A stretch of DNA of 47,657 bases from Candidatus Alloenteromonas pullistercoris. Lineage in GTDB: Bacteria > Bacillota_I > Bacilli_A > RFN20 > CAG-826. The stretch is taken from positions 1 to 47,657 of the forward strand of contig JADINA010000021.1 in the NCBI GenBank assembly GCA_017694295.1, in the 5' to 3' direction. The notes under the pieces were generated by a model, which saw only the letters and a list, made by a program, of their open reading frames with translations, did not search any database and was not told where the DNA came from. Below, piece after piece: positions 16,967-25,725 of this stretch; within the stretch, counting starts at the first letter, position 1, and every line of letters starts with the position of its first letter. A program made the position numbers and the translations under genes.

Positions 16967-19614
16967 GCAGGAAAAAGCAGCCGGAAGCGGCCAAGATAGT
17001 CGAAAACATCGAGCCCGGCACCCTCGATGAGCTCATGGGCGACCGTTTCGACATATACGCCAAAGACGTCATCCAGGACCGGGCCATCCCCGATGCCCGG
17101 GATGGTTTGAAGCCGGTTCAGCGCCGCATCGTCTACGTCATGTGGAAAACCGGCAACACCATCGAGAAACAGACGAAGAAATGCGCCCACACGGTCGGCG
17201 AGGTCATGGGTAAATACCATCCCCACGGCGACTCCTCCATCTATAGCGCCCTCGTCCGCCTCTCCCAGCCCTGGATCATGCGCGTCCCGCTTGTCGACTT
17301 CCAAGGCAACAACGGCTCGATCGACGGCGACCCCCCGGCCGCCTACCGTTACACCGAGGCCCGGCTTTCCGCCATCTCCAACGAGCTCATCCGCGACATA
17401 AACAAAAACGGCGTCGACATGGGGCTTACTTTCGACGACACCGAATTCGAGCCTAACGTCCTCCCAGCCCATTTCCCGAACCTCTTGGTCAATGGGGCGA
17501 GCGGCATCGCCGTCGGCCTCGCCACCGAGATCCCGCCCCATAACCTGAAAGAGGTGATTGACGCGGTCATCTACCGCATCAACCGCCCCTCCTGCCCAAT
17601 CGAATCGCTCATGCGCTTCGTCCAGGGGCCTGACTTCCCAACCGGCGGCATCATCTACAAAACCCAGGGGCTTTACGACATCTACCTAAATGGGCGCGGC
17701 ACTGTCACGATGTGCTCGAGGACCCATTACGAGGTAAGTCCGGACGGCCTTGACCAGATAATCGTCACCGAGATCCCCTATGGCGTCTTCAAAAGCGCCA
17801 TCATCGCCTCCATCGACAAAATAAGGCGCGACAAGGAGATAGACGGCATCGACGAGGTGCGCGACGAGACCGACAAAACCGGCCTTCGGATCGCCATCGA
17901 CATCAAAAAAGGGTTCAAAAAGGAAGCCATTTTGGCCTATTTGCTTTCGAAGACCAAGCTTCGGACCACCTATTCGGCCAACATGATCGCCATCGTAAAC
18001 GGCCGTCCGCAGACGCTTAACCTCCTAAGCTATTGCGACACCTACATCGCCCACCAGAAAGACGTCTACACCAGGCGCATCAACTTCGACCTAGCCAAAA
18101 ACAAGGCGAGGCTAAGCATCGTCGAGGGCCTCATCAAGGCCGCCTCCATCATCGAGGAGGTCATCAAGGTCATCCGCCTCTCGAAGGACAAAGCCGACTC
18201 CAAGGCCAACCTCGAGTCCCGCTTCGGCTTTTTGCCCGATCAAAGCGAAGCCATCGTCATGATGCCCCTTTATAAGCTCTCCCACACCGACATCGAGGTG
18301 CTCATGGCCGAGCGCGACGCGCTTAAAGAAGACATCGCCGAAGCCGAGTCGATACTCTCAAGCGAGGAGAAGCTAAGCTCGATCATCGCCTCCGACCTCC
18401 GTGAAATCGCCAAAACCTACTCCGACAAGCGGCGGACCGAGGTCAAACCGGAGGAGGAGATGAACAGCGCCGCCATCGATAAATCCGATCTAGTCGCCAA
18501 AGACGACGTCATGGTCGCCCTCACCCGCGATGGCTACCTCAAGCGGAGCTCAATCGCCTCCTACAAGGGCTCAGGCGGCCATACCGGCGCCTACCCGGGG
18601 ATGAAAAACGGCGATACCCTCCTATTGGCCAAGCAATGCATCTCGACCGACCACTTGCTCATGTTCACCGACAAGGGGCAATTCATCGACCTGCCCGTCC
18701 ACATGATCAAGCAGACCAAATGGCTCGACGAGGGCATCCACATCAACTTCACCGCCACCCTCGACCCGAAGGAGAAAATCGTCTCCGCCTTCGTCGTAGC
18801 GACCTTTAGGAGCGACCTTTACATCGTCTTGGCCACGAAGCTTGGCTCGATAAAGCGGGTGAGGCTCGATAATTTCGCCTCCCTCCGCCTCGGCAAGCCC
18901 GCCAGGGCGATGAAACTGCTCAGCGGGGATGAGGTGGTCGACGCCACCCTTACAAGCGGCGATTCGACCCTTTGCCTATTCTCCAAAGGCGGCTTGGCCT
19001 GCGCCTATTCCGAAAAGGAGGTCGCGCCCTTCGGGACCTCGGCCGGCGGGATCAAAAGCGCTTCCTTCCATGGGGAAGAGGTGGTCGACGTCGAATCGCT
19101 TAACCCCGGGGAGAGCTGCAAATTCGCCCTGATCACCGATATGGGGGCGACCAGGATTCTAAGCAGCTCCAACATCAACCTCGGCAAGCGGCTTTCCCGC
19201 TCGACCGTCATCTTCAAATCGTTCAAAAGCCAGGTCAACTCGCTTATCGGCGTCATCAAGCTTCAAAAGGAGGCGACCGCGCCCTTCACGGTCAAATGCA
19301 CCCTTTCCAGCGGCGACTACCTCGACATCGAGTTCCCCGACCTTTATTTGACCCCGATGGACAAGATCGCGAAAAGCGAGCTCAAACTCCCCAAAGGGGT
19401 AACCGTCTCCCGGGCCAATACCCTCGACGGCATCCTCATTGATTCCTCCACCCAATCCTTCGATAAGGCGGAGGAGGCGGAGGAGAGCGCCCCAGCGGAA
19501 GAGCCGGCCAAGGAAGGGGAAGGCGAGCCCAACATGGTGACCAACGACGATTCCGGGTTCGACGAGAAGTATGAGCAGATCTCGATATTCTCCGACTTCA
19601 ATTTCGATGACTGA
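16963..19614 (+). CDS. parC: DNA topoisomerase IV subunit A
   Basis: DNA-cutting subunit of topoisomerase IV. The winged-helix region has [14 protein letters not shown] and the catalytic tyrosine in [12 protein letters not shown] coiled-coil tower follows (about 430-490). The C-terminal beta-pinwheel repeats contain [15 protein letters not shown], where a gyrase would carry the QRRGGKG box; its absence identifies ParC. A Glu/Ala-rich linker of about 25 residues (around 825-855) precedes the end. The 883 aa length is normal for a Gram-positive ParC. It is cotranslated with parE. Confidence 0.95.
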   Translation: MSRKKQPEAAKIVENIEPGTLDELMGDRFDIYAKDVIQDRAIPDARDGLKPVQRRIVYVMWKTGNTIEKQTKKCAHTVGEVMGKYHPHGDSSIYSALVRLSQPWIMRVPLVDFQGNNGSIDGDPPAAYRYTEARLSAISNELIRDINKNGVDMGLTFDDTEFEPNVLPAHFPNLLVNGASGIAVGLATEIPPHNLKEVIDAVIYRINRPSCPIESLMRFVQGPDFPTGGIIYKTQGLYDIYLNGRGTVTMCSRTHYEVSPDGLDQIIVTEIPYGVFKSAIIASIDKIRRDKEIDGIDEVRDETDKTGLRIAIDIKKGFKKEAILAYLLSKTKLRTTYSANMIAIVNGRPQTLNLLSYCDTYIAHQKDVYTRRINFDLAKNKARLSIVEGLIKAASIIEEVIKVIRLSKDKADSKANLESRFGFLPDQSEAIVMMPLYKLSHTDIEVLMAERDALKEDIAEAESILSSEEKLSSIIASDLREIAKTYSDKRRTEVKPEEEMNSAAIDKSDLVAKDDVMVALTRDGYLKRSSIASYKGSGGHTGAYPGMKNGDTLLLAKQCISTDHLLMFTDKGQFIDLPVHMIKQTKWLDEGIHINFTATLDPKEKIVSAFVVATFRSDLYIVLATKLGSIKRVRLDNFASLRLGKPARAMKLLSGDEVVDATLTSGDSTLCLFSKGGLACAYSEKEVAPFGTSAGGIKSASFHGEEVVDVESLNPGESCKFALITDMGATRILSSSNINLGKRLSRSTVIFKSFKSQVNSLIGVIKLQKEATAPFTVKCTLSSGDYLDIEFPDLYLTPMDKIAKSELKLPKGVTVSRANTLDGILIDSSTQSFDKAEEAEESAPAEEPAKEGEGEPNMVTNDDSGFDEKYEQISIFSDFNFDD

Positions 19615-19623
19615 GACTAGGGC

Positions 19624-19638
19624 CATTACTACGTAATG
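19624..19638. repeat. Small palindrome in the parC-yqeG gap
   Basis: CATTAC, TAC, GTAATG forms a perfect 6-bp inverted repeat just after parC. No T-tract follows, so it is a poor terminator. The rest of the 130-base gap is AT-rich (TTAGTAATTAATTGG) and carries only the yqeG -10 element. Confidence 0.4.
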
Positions 19639-19729
19639 ACTTGGACTATTAGTAATTAATTGGTAGATAATTAGTATAGCGATTCCTTCGATTTTACCTA
19701 TTCTTTGCCTTTATATGCGCGGGGGTGTG

Positions 19730-19738
19730 TGCTAGGAT
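19730..19738 (+). promoter_or_regulatory. Extended -10 element for yqeG
   Basis: TGC followed by TAGGAT (19733-19738) forms an extended -10. It ends 6 bases before the ATG at 19745, so the transcript would begin at or beside the start codon. The AGGA within it could alternatively serve as a Shine-Dalgarno if transcription starts further upstream. Confidence 0.45.
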
Positions 19739-19744
19739 AAGCGC

Positions 19745-20260
19745 ATGTGGAAGCGGGTAGTGCCATTCGCCTATAGTCCGGACATATTCTCGATACCGGA
19801 TTCGTTTTGGGCGAGTTCCGGGGCCAAGGTCGTCTTATCCGACCTCGACAACACACTCGACCCCTATTCGGTTAAGCTCCCCTCGCCTAGGGTCAAGGAG
19901 CTCAAAGATAGGCTTGAGTCGCTTGGGATAAAACTGCGGATCGCCTCCAACAACCACTCCAAGCGGGTCCAGGATTACGCCTCTTCCCTCGGGGTCGAGG
20001 CCGATTGCTTCCTGCTTAAGCCGTTCAGCCATAAGCTGAAGAAGGCGCTTTGCGAACTTGGGGTCGAAAAAACCGAAGCCATCCTCGTTGGGGATCAAAT
20101 ATCAACCGACGTCATCGCCGGCAACGGGGCGGGTATCCGGACCATCCTCACCGAGCCGCTTTCCCCGGAGGAGCCGACCTGCACCAAGATAAACCGCCTC
20201 TTCGATAGGCCGATAAGGAAAAAACTTAGGAAAAAAGGCTTGCTTAAGCCAATCCAATAA
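19745..20260 (+). CDS. yqeG: YqeG family HAD phosphatase
   Basis: HAD-superfamily protein of the YqeG (IIIA) family, related to phosphatidylglycerophosphate phosphatases, though the substrate in Bacilli is not settled. Motif I is LSDLDNTLDPY (nucleophile Asp in DLDNT), motif II is the IASNN region, the lysine is in LLKPFSHKLKKAL, and motif III is VGDQISTDV. The 171 aa length is normal. A basic tail ends the protein. It opens the conserved cluster yqeG-yqeH-yhbY-nadD-yqeK-rsfS, linked to ribosome assembly and NAD synthesis; yqeH follows after 17 bases. Confidence 0.92.
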   Translation: MWKRVVPFAYSPDIFSIPDSFWASSGAKVVLSDLDNTLDPYSVKLPSPRVKELKDRLESLGIKLRIASNNHSKRVQDYASSLGVEADCFLLKPFSHKLKKALCELGVEKTEAILVGDQISTDVIAGNGAGIRTILTEPLSPEEPTCTKINRLFDRPIRKKLRKKGLLKPIQ

Positions 20261-20277
20261 GCGGAAAGGAGCCAATT

Positions 20278-21438
20278 ATGAGCAAACTCTCAGTCGTGCG
20301 CCGCTGCTACAACTGCGGCGCCATCCTCCAAAGCGAAGACGAGGGCAAGGAGGGCTATATCGCCCCCGAGCTGCTCGATGGCGGCGATGAGCTCGTGCTT
20401 TTCTGCGCCGATTGCTGGAGCAGGCAGCGCTACAACTTCGCCCCAAGGGAGCCGCACGCCCCCGCGGATTACCTTTCGATGCTCGAGGACGCCCAGGCCA
20501 GCGACTCCTTGATCGTCTACGTCATCGACCTCTTCTCCTTCGAATCGAGCTTCTCGCCCTCGGTCACCAGACAAATCGAAGGGCTTAACGTCTTAGTCAT
20601 CGCCAATAAGCGCGACCTTCTGCCCGCGGAGAGCTCCGACGAATGGCTTAAGGAATACGTCGCCCACCGGTTCAGGATGGCCAGATTGCAGGTGAAAAGC
20701 AGCGACGTCGTCCTTACTTCCCTCACCTCGACTTACGACCTTTCCGACATCTCGAAGGAGATAGAGAGGCGGAGAAGGCGCCATGACGTTTACGTCATCG
20801 GGGCCGTCGGGGCCGGGAAGACGCAGCTTATCTATTCCTTCCTCCGCGGCTATAGCAACCTCTCCAACCGCAACGTCGCCTCCGTCAACTACCCCGGGAC
20901 GAAGCTGCGGGTCATGCAAATACCCCTTGACGGCTCAACCGGGCTATTCGACACCCCGGGCATCCCGACCGACAACTCCGTCCTCGGCTTCCTTTCAAGC
21001 GAAGACGCCCGGAAGGCCTATCCCGATAGGGCGGTGAAAAAAAGGAGCGTCTCCCTCTCCTGCGGCGAATCGGTCGGTGTTGGCGGGGTTTGCCTGCTTG
21101 AACTACATAAAGGGGAGAAGCAGACGCTTGATTGCTACTTCAGCCAAAACATCGATCTTAAGCGGTATTCCGCCAAAAACATGAAGTCTTTCTTCTCCTC
21201 CCTTTCCTCCAAATCCTCTTGGCCGACCGTCCCAAGCGCCCTTGACGCCTCCGGATTCGACGCCTTCGACATCCAAGTCGAGGAGAAAGGCGGGCGCGAC
21301 ATCGGGGTTGAGGGCCTCGGGTGGTTCGCCTTCGAGGGCAAGGAACAGACGTTCCGCATCTTCGTCCCCAAAGGGGTGGCGGTCTACACGACCAGATCGA
21401 AGATAAGGCCAGATGACAAGGCCAAGAAAAGGAAATGA
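20278..21438 (+). CDS. yqeH: Circularly permuted ribosome-assembly GTPase YqeH
   Basis: GTPase needed for 30S subunit assembly. The N-terminal zinc finger is CYNC (Cys10, Cys13) and CADC (Cys43, Cys46). The GTPase motifs are in permuted order: G4 ANKRD at about 109-113 comes before G1 GAVGAGKT at about 175-182 and G3 DTPG at about 223. The C-terminal half is the RNA-interaction domain typical of YqeH/NOA1. 386 aa, normal. AAAGGAG precedes the ATG. The stop lies one base before the yhbY start. Confidence 0.95.
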   Translation: MSKLSVVRRCYNCGAILQSEDEGKEGYIAPELLDGGDELVLFCADCWSRQRYNFAPREPHAPADYLSMLEDAQASDSLIVYVIDLFSFESSFSPSVTRQIEGLNVLVIANKRDLLPAESSDEWLKEYVAHRFRMARLQVKSSDVVLTSLTSTYDLSDISKEIERRRRRHDVYVIGAVGAGKTQLIYSFLRGYSNLSNRNVASVNYPGTKLRVMQIPLDGSTGLFDTPGIPTDNSVLGFLSSEDARKAYPDRAVKKRSVSLSCGESVGVGGVCLLELHKGEKQTLDCYFSQNIDLKRYSAKNMKSFFSSLSSKSSWPTVPSALDASGFDAFDIQVEEKGGRDIGVEGLGWFAFEGKEQTFRIFVPKGVAVYTTRSKIRPDDKAKKRK

Positions 21439-21439
21439 C

Positions 21440-21736
21440 ATGTTAAAGGGAAAACAAGCGCGCTACCTCCGCAGCCTCGCCAATTCCATCGATCACCGCT
21501 ATCTTTTGGGTAAAGGCGAGCCAGACGAACCATTCATCGACCAGCTCGATAAGGGGCTTGAGGCCAACGAATTAATCAAAGTCGGATTGCTCCGCACCTC
21601 GGCTTTGTCGACCAAGGAGCTATCCGAATTGCTTGCAAGCCGGCTTAACTGCGAGATCGTCGACCGGATCGGCCGGGTCGTCGTCCTTTACCGCGAGTCG
21701 AAGACGAAGAAGCGCATAATCCTGCCGCGAGAGTAG
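21440..21736 (+). CDS. yhbY: RNA-binding protein YhbY (CRM domain)
   Basis: Small CRM-domain protein that associates with pre-50S particles. Start MLKGKQARYLRSLANSIDH matches the family; the GxxG RNA-binding loop appears as LGKGEPDE, and the end has the VVLYRES strand. The frame is open from an ATG at 21413 inside yqeH, but AAGGAAA just before the ATG at 21440 and the family N-terminus support 21440 (98 aa). The stop directly abuts the nadD start. Confidence 0.9.
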   Translation: MLKGKQARYLRSLANSIDHRYLLGKGEPDEPFIDQLDKGLEANELIKVGLLRTSALSTKELSELLASRLNCEIVDRIGRVVVLYRESKTKKRIILPRE

Positions 21737-22882
21737 ATGACGAATCAAAGAGAGCAAAAAGGGCTCGTCGTCTTCGGCGGGTCCTTCGACCCAATCCATA
21801 ACGGCCATCTGCGCATCGCCAGGGCGGCCGGTGCGTTTTTACATGCCGACGTCGCCTTCCTCCCGGCGAAAAAGGCGAGGTGGAAAAGCCATTGCGCCCT
21901 CCCTAGCGATAGGCTTGCCATGCTTGAGGCGACCATTCGGGAAGACGAATCCAAAAACGGGGGAGATGTCCGCTTCCTGATCGATCGCACCGAGATCGAT
22001 TCGCCTTCCGAGGACCCGGATTACACGGTTTTGACCTTAAGGCGGATAAAGCAGTCCCATCCAGGCGTCAAGCTCTATTTGCTGCTTGGGGCCGATCAGG
22101 TCAACAAATTCCCCGATTGGATGGAGCCAGAGGAGATAACCAGGCTCGCCACGCCAGTCTACTGCCCGCGGCCTGGGGAGGAGATCGACATAAACGTCGC
22201 CTCATGTTATGGCTTTATCCCGCTTGGCTATGGGGAATCGGGCGAGGTCAGCTCAAGCAAGGTCAGGGCCCTTCAAAGCCTCGACATCCCCGACTCGGTG
22301 CTCCGCTACATCGAGGATCATCGCCTTTATTTCGTCGGAGAGGTCGCCAAAAGGATGGGGGAGCATCGCCTCGCCCATTCCATCTCGGTGGCTAATCTTT
22401 CTAAGCGCATAGCCCTTCAAAACGGCCTAAAGAGCCCTGAGAAGGCCTATATCGCCGGCTTGCTCCACGACATCGCCAAGGAAATGAGGGAGGCGGAGGC
22501 CAAAAAAGAGATGGGGCGGTCGCATCCGGAATATCTCGATATGCCCGAATGGACATACCACCAATTCAACGCCGTAAGCATCGCGCAAAGCGAATTCGGC
22601 GTAGAGGATGGCGAAATACTGCAGGCCATAGAATTCCACGCGAGCGCCGCCCCGAATATCGGGGATATCGCCAAAATCGTCTATAGCGCCGACAAAATCG
22701 AGCCTGGCCGGGGCTATGACTCCGCTTACATGATAGAAAGATGCCTTGAAGACCTAAACGAAGGCTTCAAGCTCGTTTTGCGCGAGAACATGGCCTATTT
22801 GGGGTCAAAGGGATATTCGATCGATAACCGCCTAACCAGGCAGGCCGTGGAGTTTTATTTAGGGAAAGCCCAAGAAAAGTAG
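21737..22882 (+). CDS. nadD: Fused nicotinate-nucleotide adenylyltransferase NadD and HD phosphohydrolase YqeK
   Basis: A two-domain protein. Residues 1-200 are NadD, which makes deamido-NAD from nicotinate mononucleotide: GGSFDPIHNGHLRIA holds the nucleotide-binding GxFxPxHxGH motif, and SSSKVRAL the ISSTxIR-like motif. Residues 205-381 are a YqeK-type HD domain (Ap4A hydrolase family): first His in RLAHSISVANL, HD in GLLHDIAKEM, then HPEYL, EFHASA and YSADKIEPGRG. In B. subtilis the two are separate adjacent genes; fusion is known in Mollicutes. The 381 aa length equals the sum of both. It starts directly after the yhbY stop codon, so translation is likely coupled. Confidence 0.93.
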   Translation: MTNQREQKGLVVFGGSFDPIHNGHLRIARAAGAFLHADVAFLPAKKARWKSHCALPSDRLAMLEATIREDESKNGGDVRFLIDRTEIDSPSEDPDYTVLTLRRIKQSHPGVKLYLLLGADQVNKFPDWMEPEEITRLATPVYCPRPGEEIDINVASCYGFIPLGYGESGEVSSSKVRALQSLDIPDSVLRYIEDHRLYFVGEVAKRMGEHRLAHSISVANLSKRIALQNGLKSPEKAYIAGLLHDIAKEMREAEAKKEMGRSHPEYLDMPEWTYHQFNAVSIAQSEFGVEDGEILQAIEFHASAAPNIGDIAKIVYSADKIEPGRGYDSAYMIERCLEDLNEGFKLVLRENMAYLGSKGYSIDNRLTRQAVEFYLGKAQEK

Positions 22883-22920
22883 GGCAAGGCCCAAAATTTC
22901 CAAAAAATGGAGGAAAAACG

Positions 22921-23313
22921 ATGATTGAGAATTCGAAAATGCCTAACCCGGCAATGGAAATGAGCCCTCAGGCAAAGGAAATATGTGATTTCCTCGATGA
23001 GCGGAAAGCGGAGGACATCGCCATCTTCGACGTTTCCGGCATTTCCCCCTTTGCCACCTATTACGTGATCGCGACCGCGCCCAACCATCGGGCGTTGGGG
23101 GCCATTGCGGAATTGCTTGAGGACAAGCTTGAGCAAGAGGGCCTAATCAGGGGCAAAGCTGAGGGAACCTCGGATTCCGGATGGATAATAGTGGAGTCAG
23201 AGGACGTCATCGTCCATCTCTTCACCAGCGTCAATAGAAAAGAATTCGCCTTGGAAGACCTCATTGCCAAAATCGCGGGCGAATCCAAAAGTAGAGCGGA
23301 CGCGGAAAATTAG
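22921..23313 (+). CDS. rsfS: Ribosome silencing factor RsfS
   Basis: Binds uL14 and blocks 50S-30S joining when nutrients are scarce. Core features: ICDFLDERKAEDIAIFDVSG, YYVIATAPNHRAL and the SGWIIVESEDVIVHLFT segment with the family W-x-x-x-D-x-x-D/H pattern. It has 130 aa including about 18 extra N-terminal residues; an internal ATG (residue 14) could be used, but the GGAGG 8 bases before 22921 favours this start. It closes the yqeG cluster, and a strong terminator follows. Confidence 0.92.
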   Translation: MIENSKMPNPAMEMSPQAKEICDFLDERKAEDIAIFDVSGISPFATYYVIATAPNHRALGAIAELLEDKLEQEGLIRGKAEGTSDSGWIIVESEDVIVHLFTSVNRKEFALEDLIAKIAGESKSRADAEN

Positions 23314-23348
23314 ATTCGCATCCGAAAACGTCAACTTCAAAGAAAATG

Positions 23349-23375
23349 GGCCCGAAGCCAAAATCGGGCCTTTTT
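23349..23375 (+). terminator. Rho-independent terminator after rsfS
   Basis: GGCCCGA (23349-23355), 8-base loop, TCGGGCC (23364-23370), then TTTTT. It ends the yqeG-rsfS operon, 15 bases before dif. Confidence 0.92.
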
Positions 23376-23389
23376 CCGATTTACATATA

Positions 23390-23417
23390 ACTTCGCATAA
23401 TGTCCATTATGTTAACT
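23390..23417 (+). other. dif: dif site (chromosome dimer resolution site)
   Basis: A 28-bp site with left arm ACTTCGCATAA (23390-23400), 6-base spacer TGTCCA (23401-23406) and right arm TTATGTTAACT (23407-23417). By my alignment it matches the published Firmicutes dif consensus at 25 of 28 positions, and the right arm is the conserved XerD-binding half. It lies in the intergenic gap where gene orientation changes from + to - for the whole window, and a Xer recombinase gene is 3.6 kb away. This is the position and context expected of the replication terminus. The identification rests on sequence only. Confidence 0.88.
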
Positions 23418-23707
23418 TATATAGAATAAAAGCGCATCTTATCTAACCTTATATAATGAGGATTAAATCGGAATTCCCCATATTAGAACCTCGTAAAACG
23501 TGTTTCCCATTTTGGGATTAATTACTAATTTTCTACCAAAGGCCCTTTTACAGCCATTTACCCGTTTCGTTAATCGAAAATACGCTCAAAAGGTGATTTT
23601 AGTTCGGAAACGAACTATATATGATTTTTAGGCAAACAATATCTAAGGGATTGGGCACGCGATATTTCGTCAATGGCCCGCTGATGGATTCGCTTGGTTA
23701 TGTTAAC
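23418..23707. other. AT-rich gene-free stretch beside dif
   Basis: No gene is supported here. It contains a perfect 7-bp hairpin TAGTTCG, GAAA, CGAACTA (23600-23617) without a clean U-tract on either strand, and ends with an exact copy of the dif right arm at 23698-23708. I see no convincing promoter or RNA gene. The ABC permease gene ends at 23708. Confidence 0.6.
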
Positions 23708-23708
23708 T
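23698..23708 (+). repeat. Isolated dif right-arm copy
   Basis: TTATGTTAACT, 11 of 11 identical to the dif right arm and in the same orientation, about 290 bases from dif. No left arm lies at the proper distance. It overlaps the first base of the permease stop codon. Confidence 0.5.
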
Positions 23709-24532
23709 TACGCCCTTGGGCTTTCCTCGTATCCTTTTCTCGCCAAAGCCGATTTCAAGGCAAAGAACGGGATGTCGACTAGCAAGGCGATGGATAAGGC
23801 GATCAAGGCATAGGCGATTATGTTCTCGGTCTCCCCGTTTATCCTGGCAAGGGATATCATCGCCCCGATGCCGTGCCTTAACGAGCTTGAACTGACCAAG
23901 ACCTCGGCCATGATGGCTGTTTTGAAGGATAGGCCAAGGCTTTGGGCGAGGGAAAGGGAAATATACGGCCAGGCATCGGGGATGAGGACGCGAATCGTCC
24001 CTTTCAAAGACGTCCTCCCACAATCGAGGCTAAGCGAGTCGCGGATGCTTTGGTCCTCATTGGCGATCCCGGCCCGGCAGGCGTCGAAAATTATCGGGAA
24101 GGCGACGATAAAGGTTAGGAAAGACGGGACGTAATTTAGCAAAAACCACGTCTTCGGGGCCGTTAATGCCCCCATCATAACGATGACGACCGCCACCGTC
24201 GGGACGGCCTTCATCAATAGGCTTCCCGGGCGGAAAAGCCCGTCTATCAGCTTGAATAGCCCGGCGAGGACGCCGAATACGCCGCCAAGGACAAAGGCGG
24301 AGGCAAAGCCTAAAAGGACCCGGCCGATCGTATAGCCGATGCTCGTCCAGGTGTAGGCCGCCCCATCCCAAAAAAGCAGCTTCAAGGCCCGATAGAGGGC
24401 AAGATGGGGATAAGGGAGGATGTGGTTTCCCTTCGAAATAAGCAAATAGGAGGCCAAATACCAGGCGAGGACAATCAAAAAGAGCCCCACCGCGATTCCC
24501 GTTATGGTCAAGGTGTGGGCTCTTTTTCTCAT
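23708..24532 (-). CDS. ABC transporter permease (NitT/TauT/Ssu-like)
   Basis: A 274-aa inner-membrane permease with about six helices, of the family that imports nitrate, sulfonates, or thiamine precursors. The ATPase-contact EAA loop is seen as DSLSLDCGRTSLKG and then VLIPDAWPYI (about 180-215), somewhat degenerate. It follows the binding lipoprotein gene after 20 bases with no clear Shine-Dalgarno. No ATP-binding subunit is encoded in the window, so one must be supplied from elsewhere or the system may not work. Substrate unknown. It is the last gene before dif. Confidence 0.85.
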   Translation of the reverse strand: MRKRAHTLTITGIAVGLFLIVLAWYLASYLLISKGNHILPYPHLALYRALKLLFWDGAAYTWTSIGYTIGRVLLGFASAFVLGGVFGVLAGLFKLIDGLFRPGSLLMKAVPTVAVVIVMMGALTAPKTWFLLNYVPSFLTFIVAFPIIFDACRAGIANEDQSIRDSLSLDCGRTSLKGTIRVLIPDAWPYISLSLAQSLGLSFKTAIMAEVLVSSSSLRHGIGAMISLARINGETENIIAYALIALSIALLVDIPFFALKSALARKGYEESPRA

Positions 24533-24552
24533 TGGCTTAGTTTAGCAAGCTA

Positions 24553-25626
24553 TTACCGCGAAAGAAAGCTGCTTTCCGGATATTCGGGGCCGCCGACGAT
24601 GTGCTGGAAGGCGTTGGCCACCTCCATCGGGTCGGCGTATTCGCTTTGGATGTTGAATTGGTTGGCCCCGTCTTTTTGTAGCGCTGAGACCAAGGCCGGG
24701 GTGAAGCCGAAGCGGGCGCTGCAATCCGAATCGCTATTGGGATCGAGGGCCTCGTAGGCCGTAAGGGCCTCAACGGCCAATTCCGGGTTCTCCACGGCGT
24801 TTGCCATCCTTTCCTCGGTTTCGGCGATGAAGGCGTCCATGACGTCTTTGTTTTCGCCATAGGCGGTTTTGTTCACGAACAAGCCGGCCGCCGGGATGGT
24901 GGAGTCTTCGCCGTGGGCTTCCTTCCACTCATCCTGGAGGTTATAGATTATGTTAAGTTCGATTCCCTTGGCGGACAGCTGGGCCTTGGCGTTTGTCAAA
25001 GCCGGCTGGGCCACGAGGTAGAAATCGTAGGCCTCCGGGTTGCTTATGAGGTTCTGCACGACCGTCAGGACGCCGGATTCGTATTTGATCAAACCCGATT
25101 CGGAAAGCCCCTCGATTCCCCAATGGTCTTCGGCGAGGTTCATCAAAGCCTGGTTGGCGACGCCGTTTTGGACGAACGAATCGATGGTTTTGTCTATGCC
25201 GAGGTCTTCCGGGGAATCGTATTTGGTTGAGACTAGGTAATAGGTGCCGCCGGAGATCCAGCGGGCGAGGGCGTAGTCCCTTTTGTTGTTGGTGACGTTG
25301 GTGAGCCCGTTAATCCCGTCGAAGACGATGAAGTCGTATTGCCCGCTTGAAAAGGCCGCCGGGATGAAATCGGAAGGGCTCGAGGTGCTAAACCACCTAT
25401 TGTCCTCGGCCCCGAGGTCATAGAAGGCCAAAGTCGGGATGCCGGTCGGGGTGATGAGGGTCACCTCGGAGGTGTCGATTTCCCCTTTGTTTTCGGATGA
25501 TGAGCCGGTAGCATCGGGGCTTGAATCCGGCAAAGAGCTTTCCGAGGATGAGCTTCCCGCGCCCCCTTGGCAGCCAACGAGGGCGAGCGAGGTGGAGGCG
25601 AGGGCCATTATGAGCGTTTTATTCAT
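24553..25626 (-). CDS. ABC transporter substrate-binding lipoprotein
   Basis: A 357-aa exported protein. The N-terminus MNKTLIMALASTSLALVGC is a lipoprotein signal with lipobox LVGC (Cys19), followed by a Ser/Gly/Asp-rich linker to about residue 55. The mature part (TLITPTGIPTLAFYDLG, then IVFDGINGLTNV and LARWISGGTYYLVS) resembles NMT1/SsuA-type type II binding proteins, consistent with the permease downstream. The frame is open from 25674, but the signal peptide and AAAGGAG upstream place the start at 25626. It has its own promoter between deoB and this gene. Substrate not deducible. Confidence 0.85.
   Translation of the reverse strand: MNKTLIMALASTSLALVGCQGGAGSSSSESSLPDSSPDATGSSSENKGEIDTSEVTLITPTGIPTLAFYDLGAEDNRWFSTSSPSDFIPAAFSSGQYDFIVFDGINGLTNVTNNKRDYALARWISGGTYYLVSTKYDSPEDLGIDKTIDSFVQNGVANQALMNLAEDHWGIEGLSESGLIKYESGVLTVVQNLISNPEAYDFYLVAQPALTNAKAQLSAKGIELNIIYNLQDEWKEAHGEDSTIPAAGLFVNKTAYGENKDVMDAFIAETEERMANAVENPELAVEALTAYEALDPNSDSDCSARFGFTPALVSALQKDGANQFNIQSEYADPMEVANAFQHIVGGPEYPESSFLSR
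24948..24958 (+). repeat. dif right-arm-like sequence inside the lipoprotein gene
   Basis: TTATGTTAAGT, 10 of 11 identical to the dif right arm, same orientation as dif, within coding sequence (encodes part of ELNIIYN on the - strand). Confidence 0.35.
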
Positions 25627-25683
25627 TTCTAGGTGACTCCTTTTAAGGCAAATTGGAAACGGATAGGCTTCCAAACAGCCGTT

Positions 25684-25712
25684 ATTATCGGACTTCGCAG
25701 CCCGTTTGTTAA
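25684..25712 (-). promoter_or_regulatory. Promoter of the ABC lipoprotein-permease operon
   Basis: Read on the - strand: TTAACA (25712-25707) and GATAAT (25689-25684), 17 bases apart. An inverted repeat TAAGCG/CGCTTA (25710-25715 and 25723-25728) touches the -35 and the deoB stop codon; it could be an operator or a weak end signal for deoB. Confidence 0.65.
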
Positions 25713-25725
25713 GCGTTATGCTCGC

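Noticed and set aside
15008-19614. Gyrase (gyrB-gyrA) instead of topoisomerase IV
   Set aside because: The A subunit lacks the QRRGGKG GyrA box and the pair adjoins plsY, the normal parE-parC location.
23388-23421. Left half resembles loxP (16 of the first 17 bases agree)
   Set aside because: The right arm departs from loxP and matches the XerD arm of dif instead. No Cre-like gene or phage context is present; similarity reflects related tyrosine-recombinase sites.
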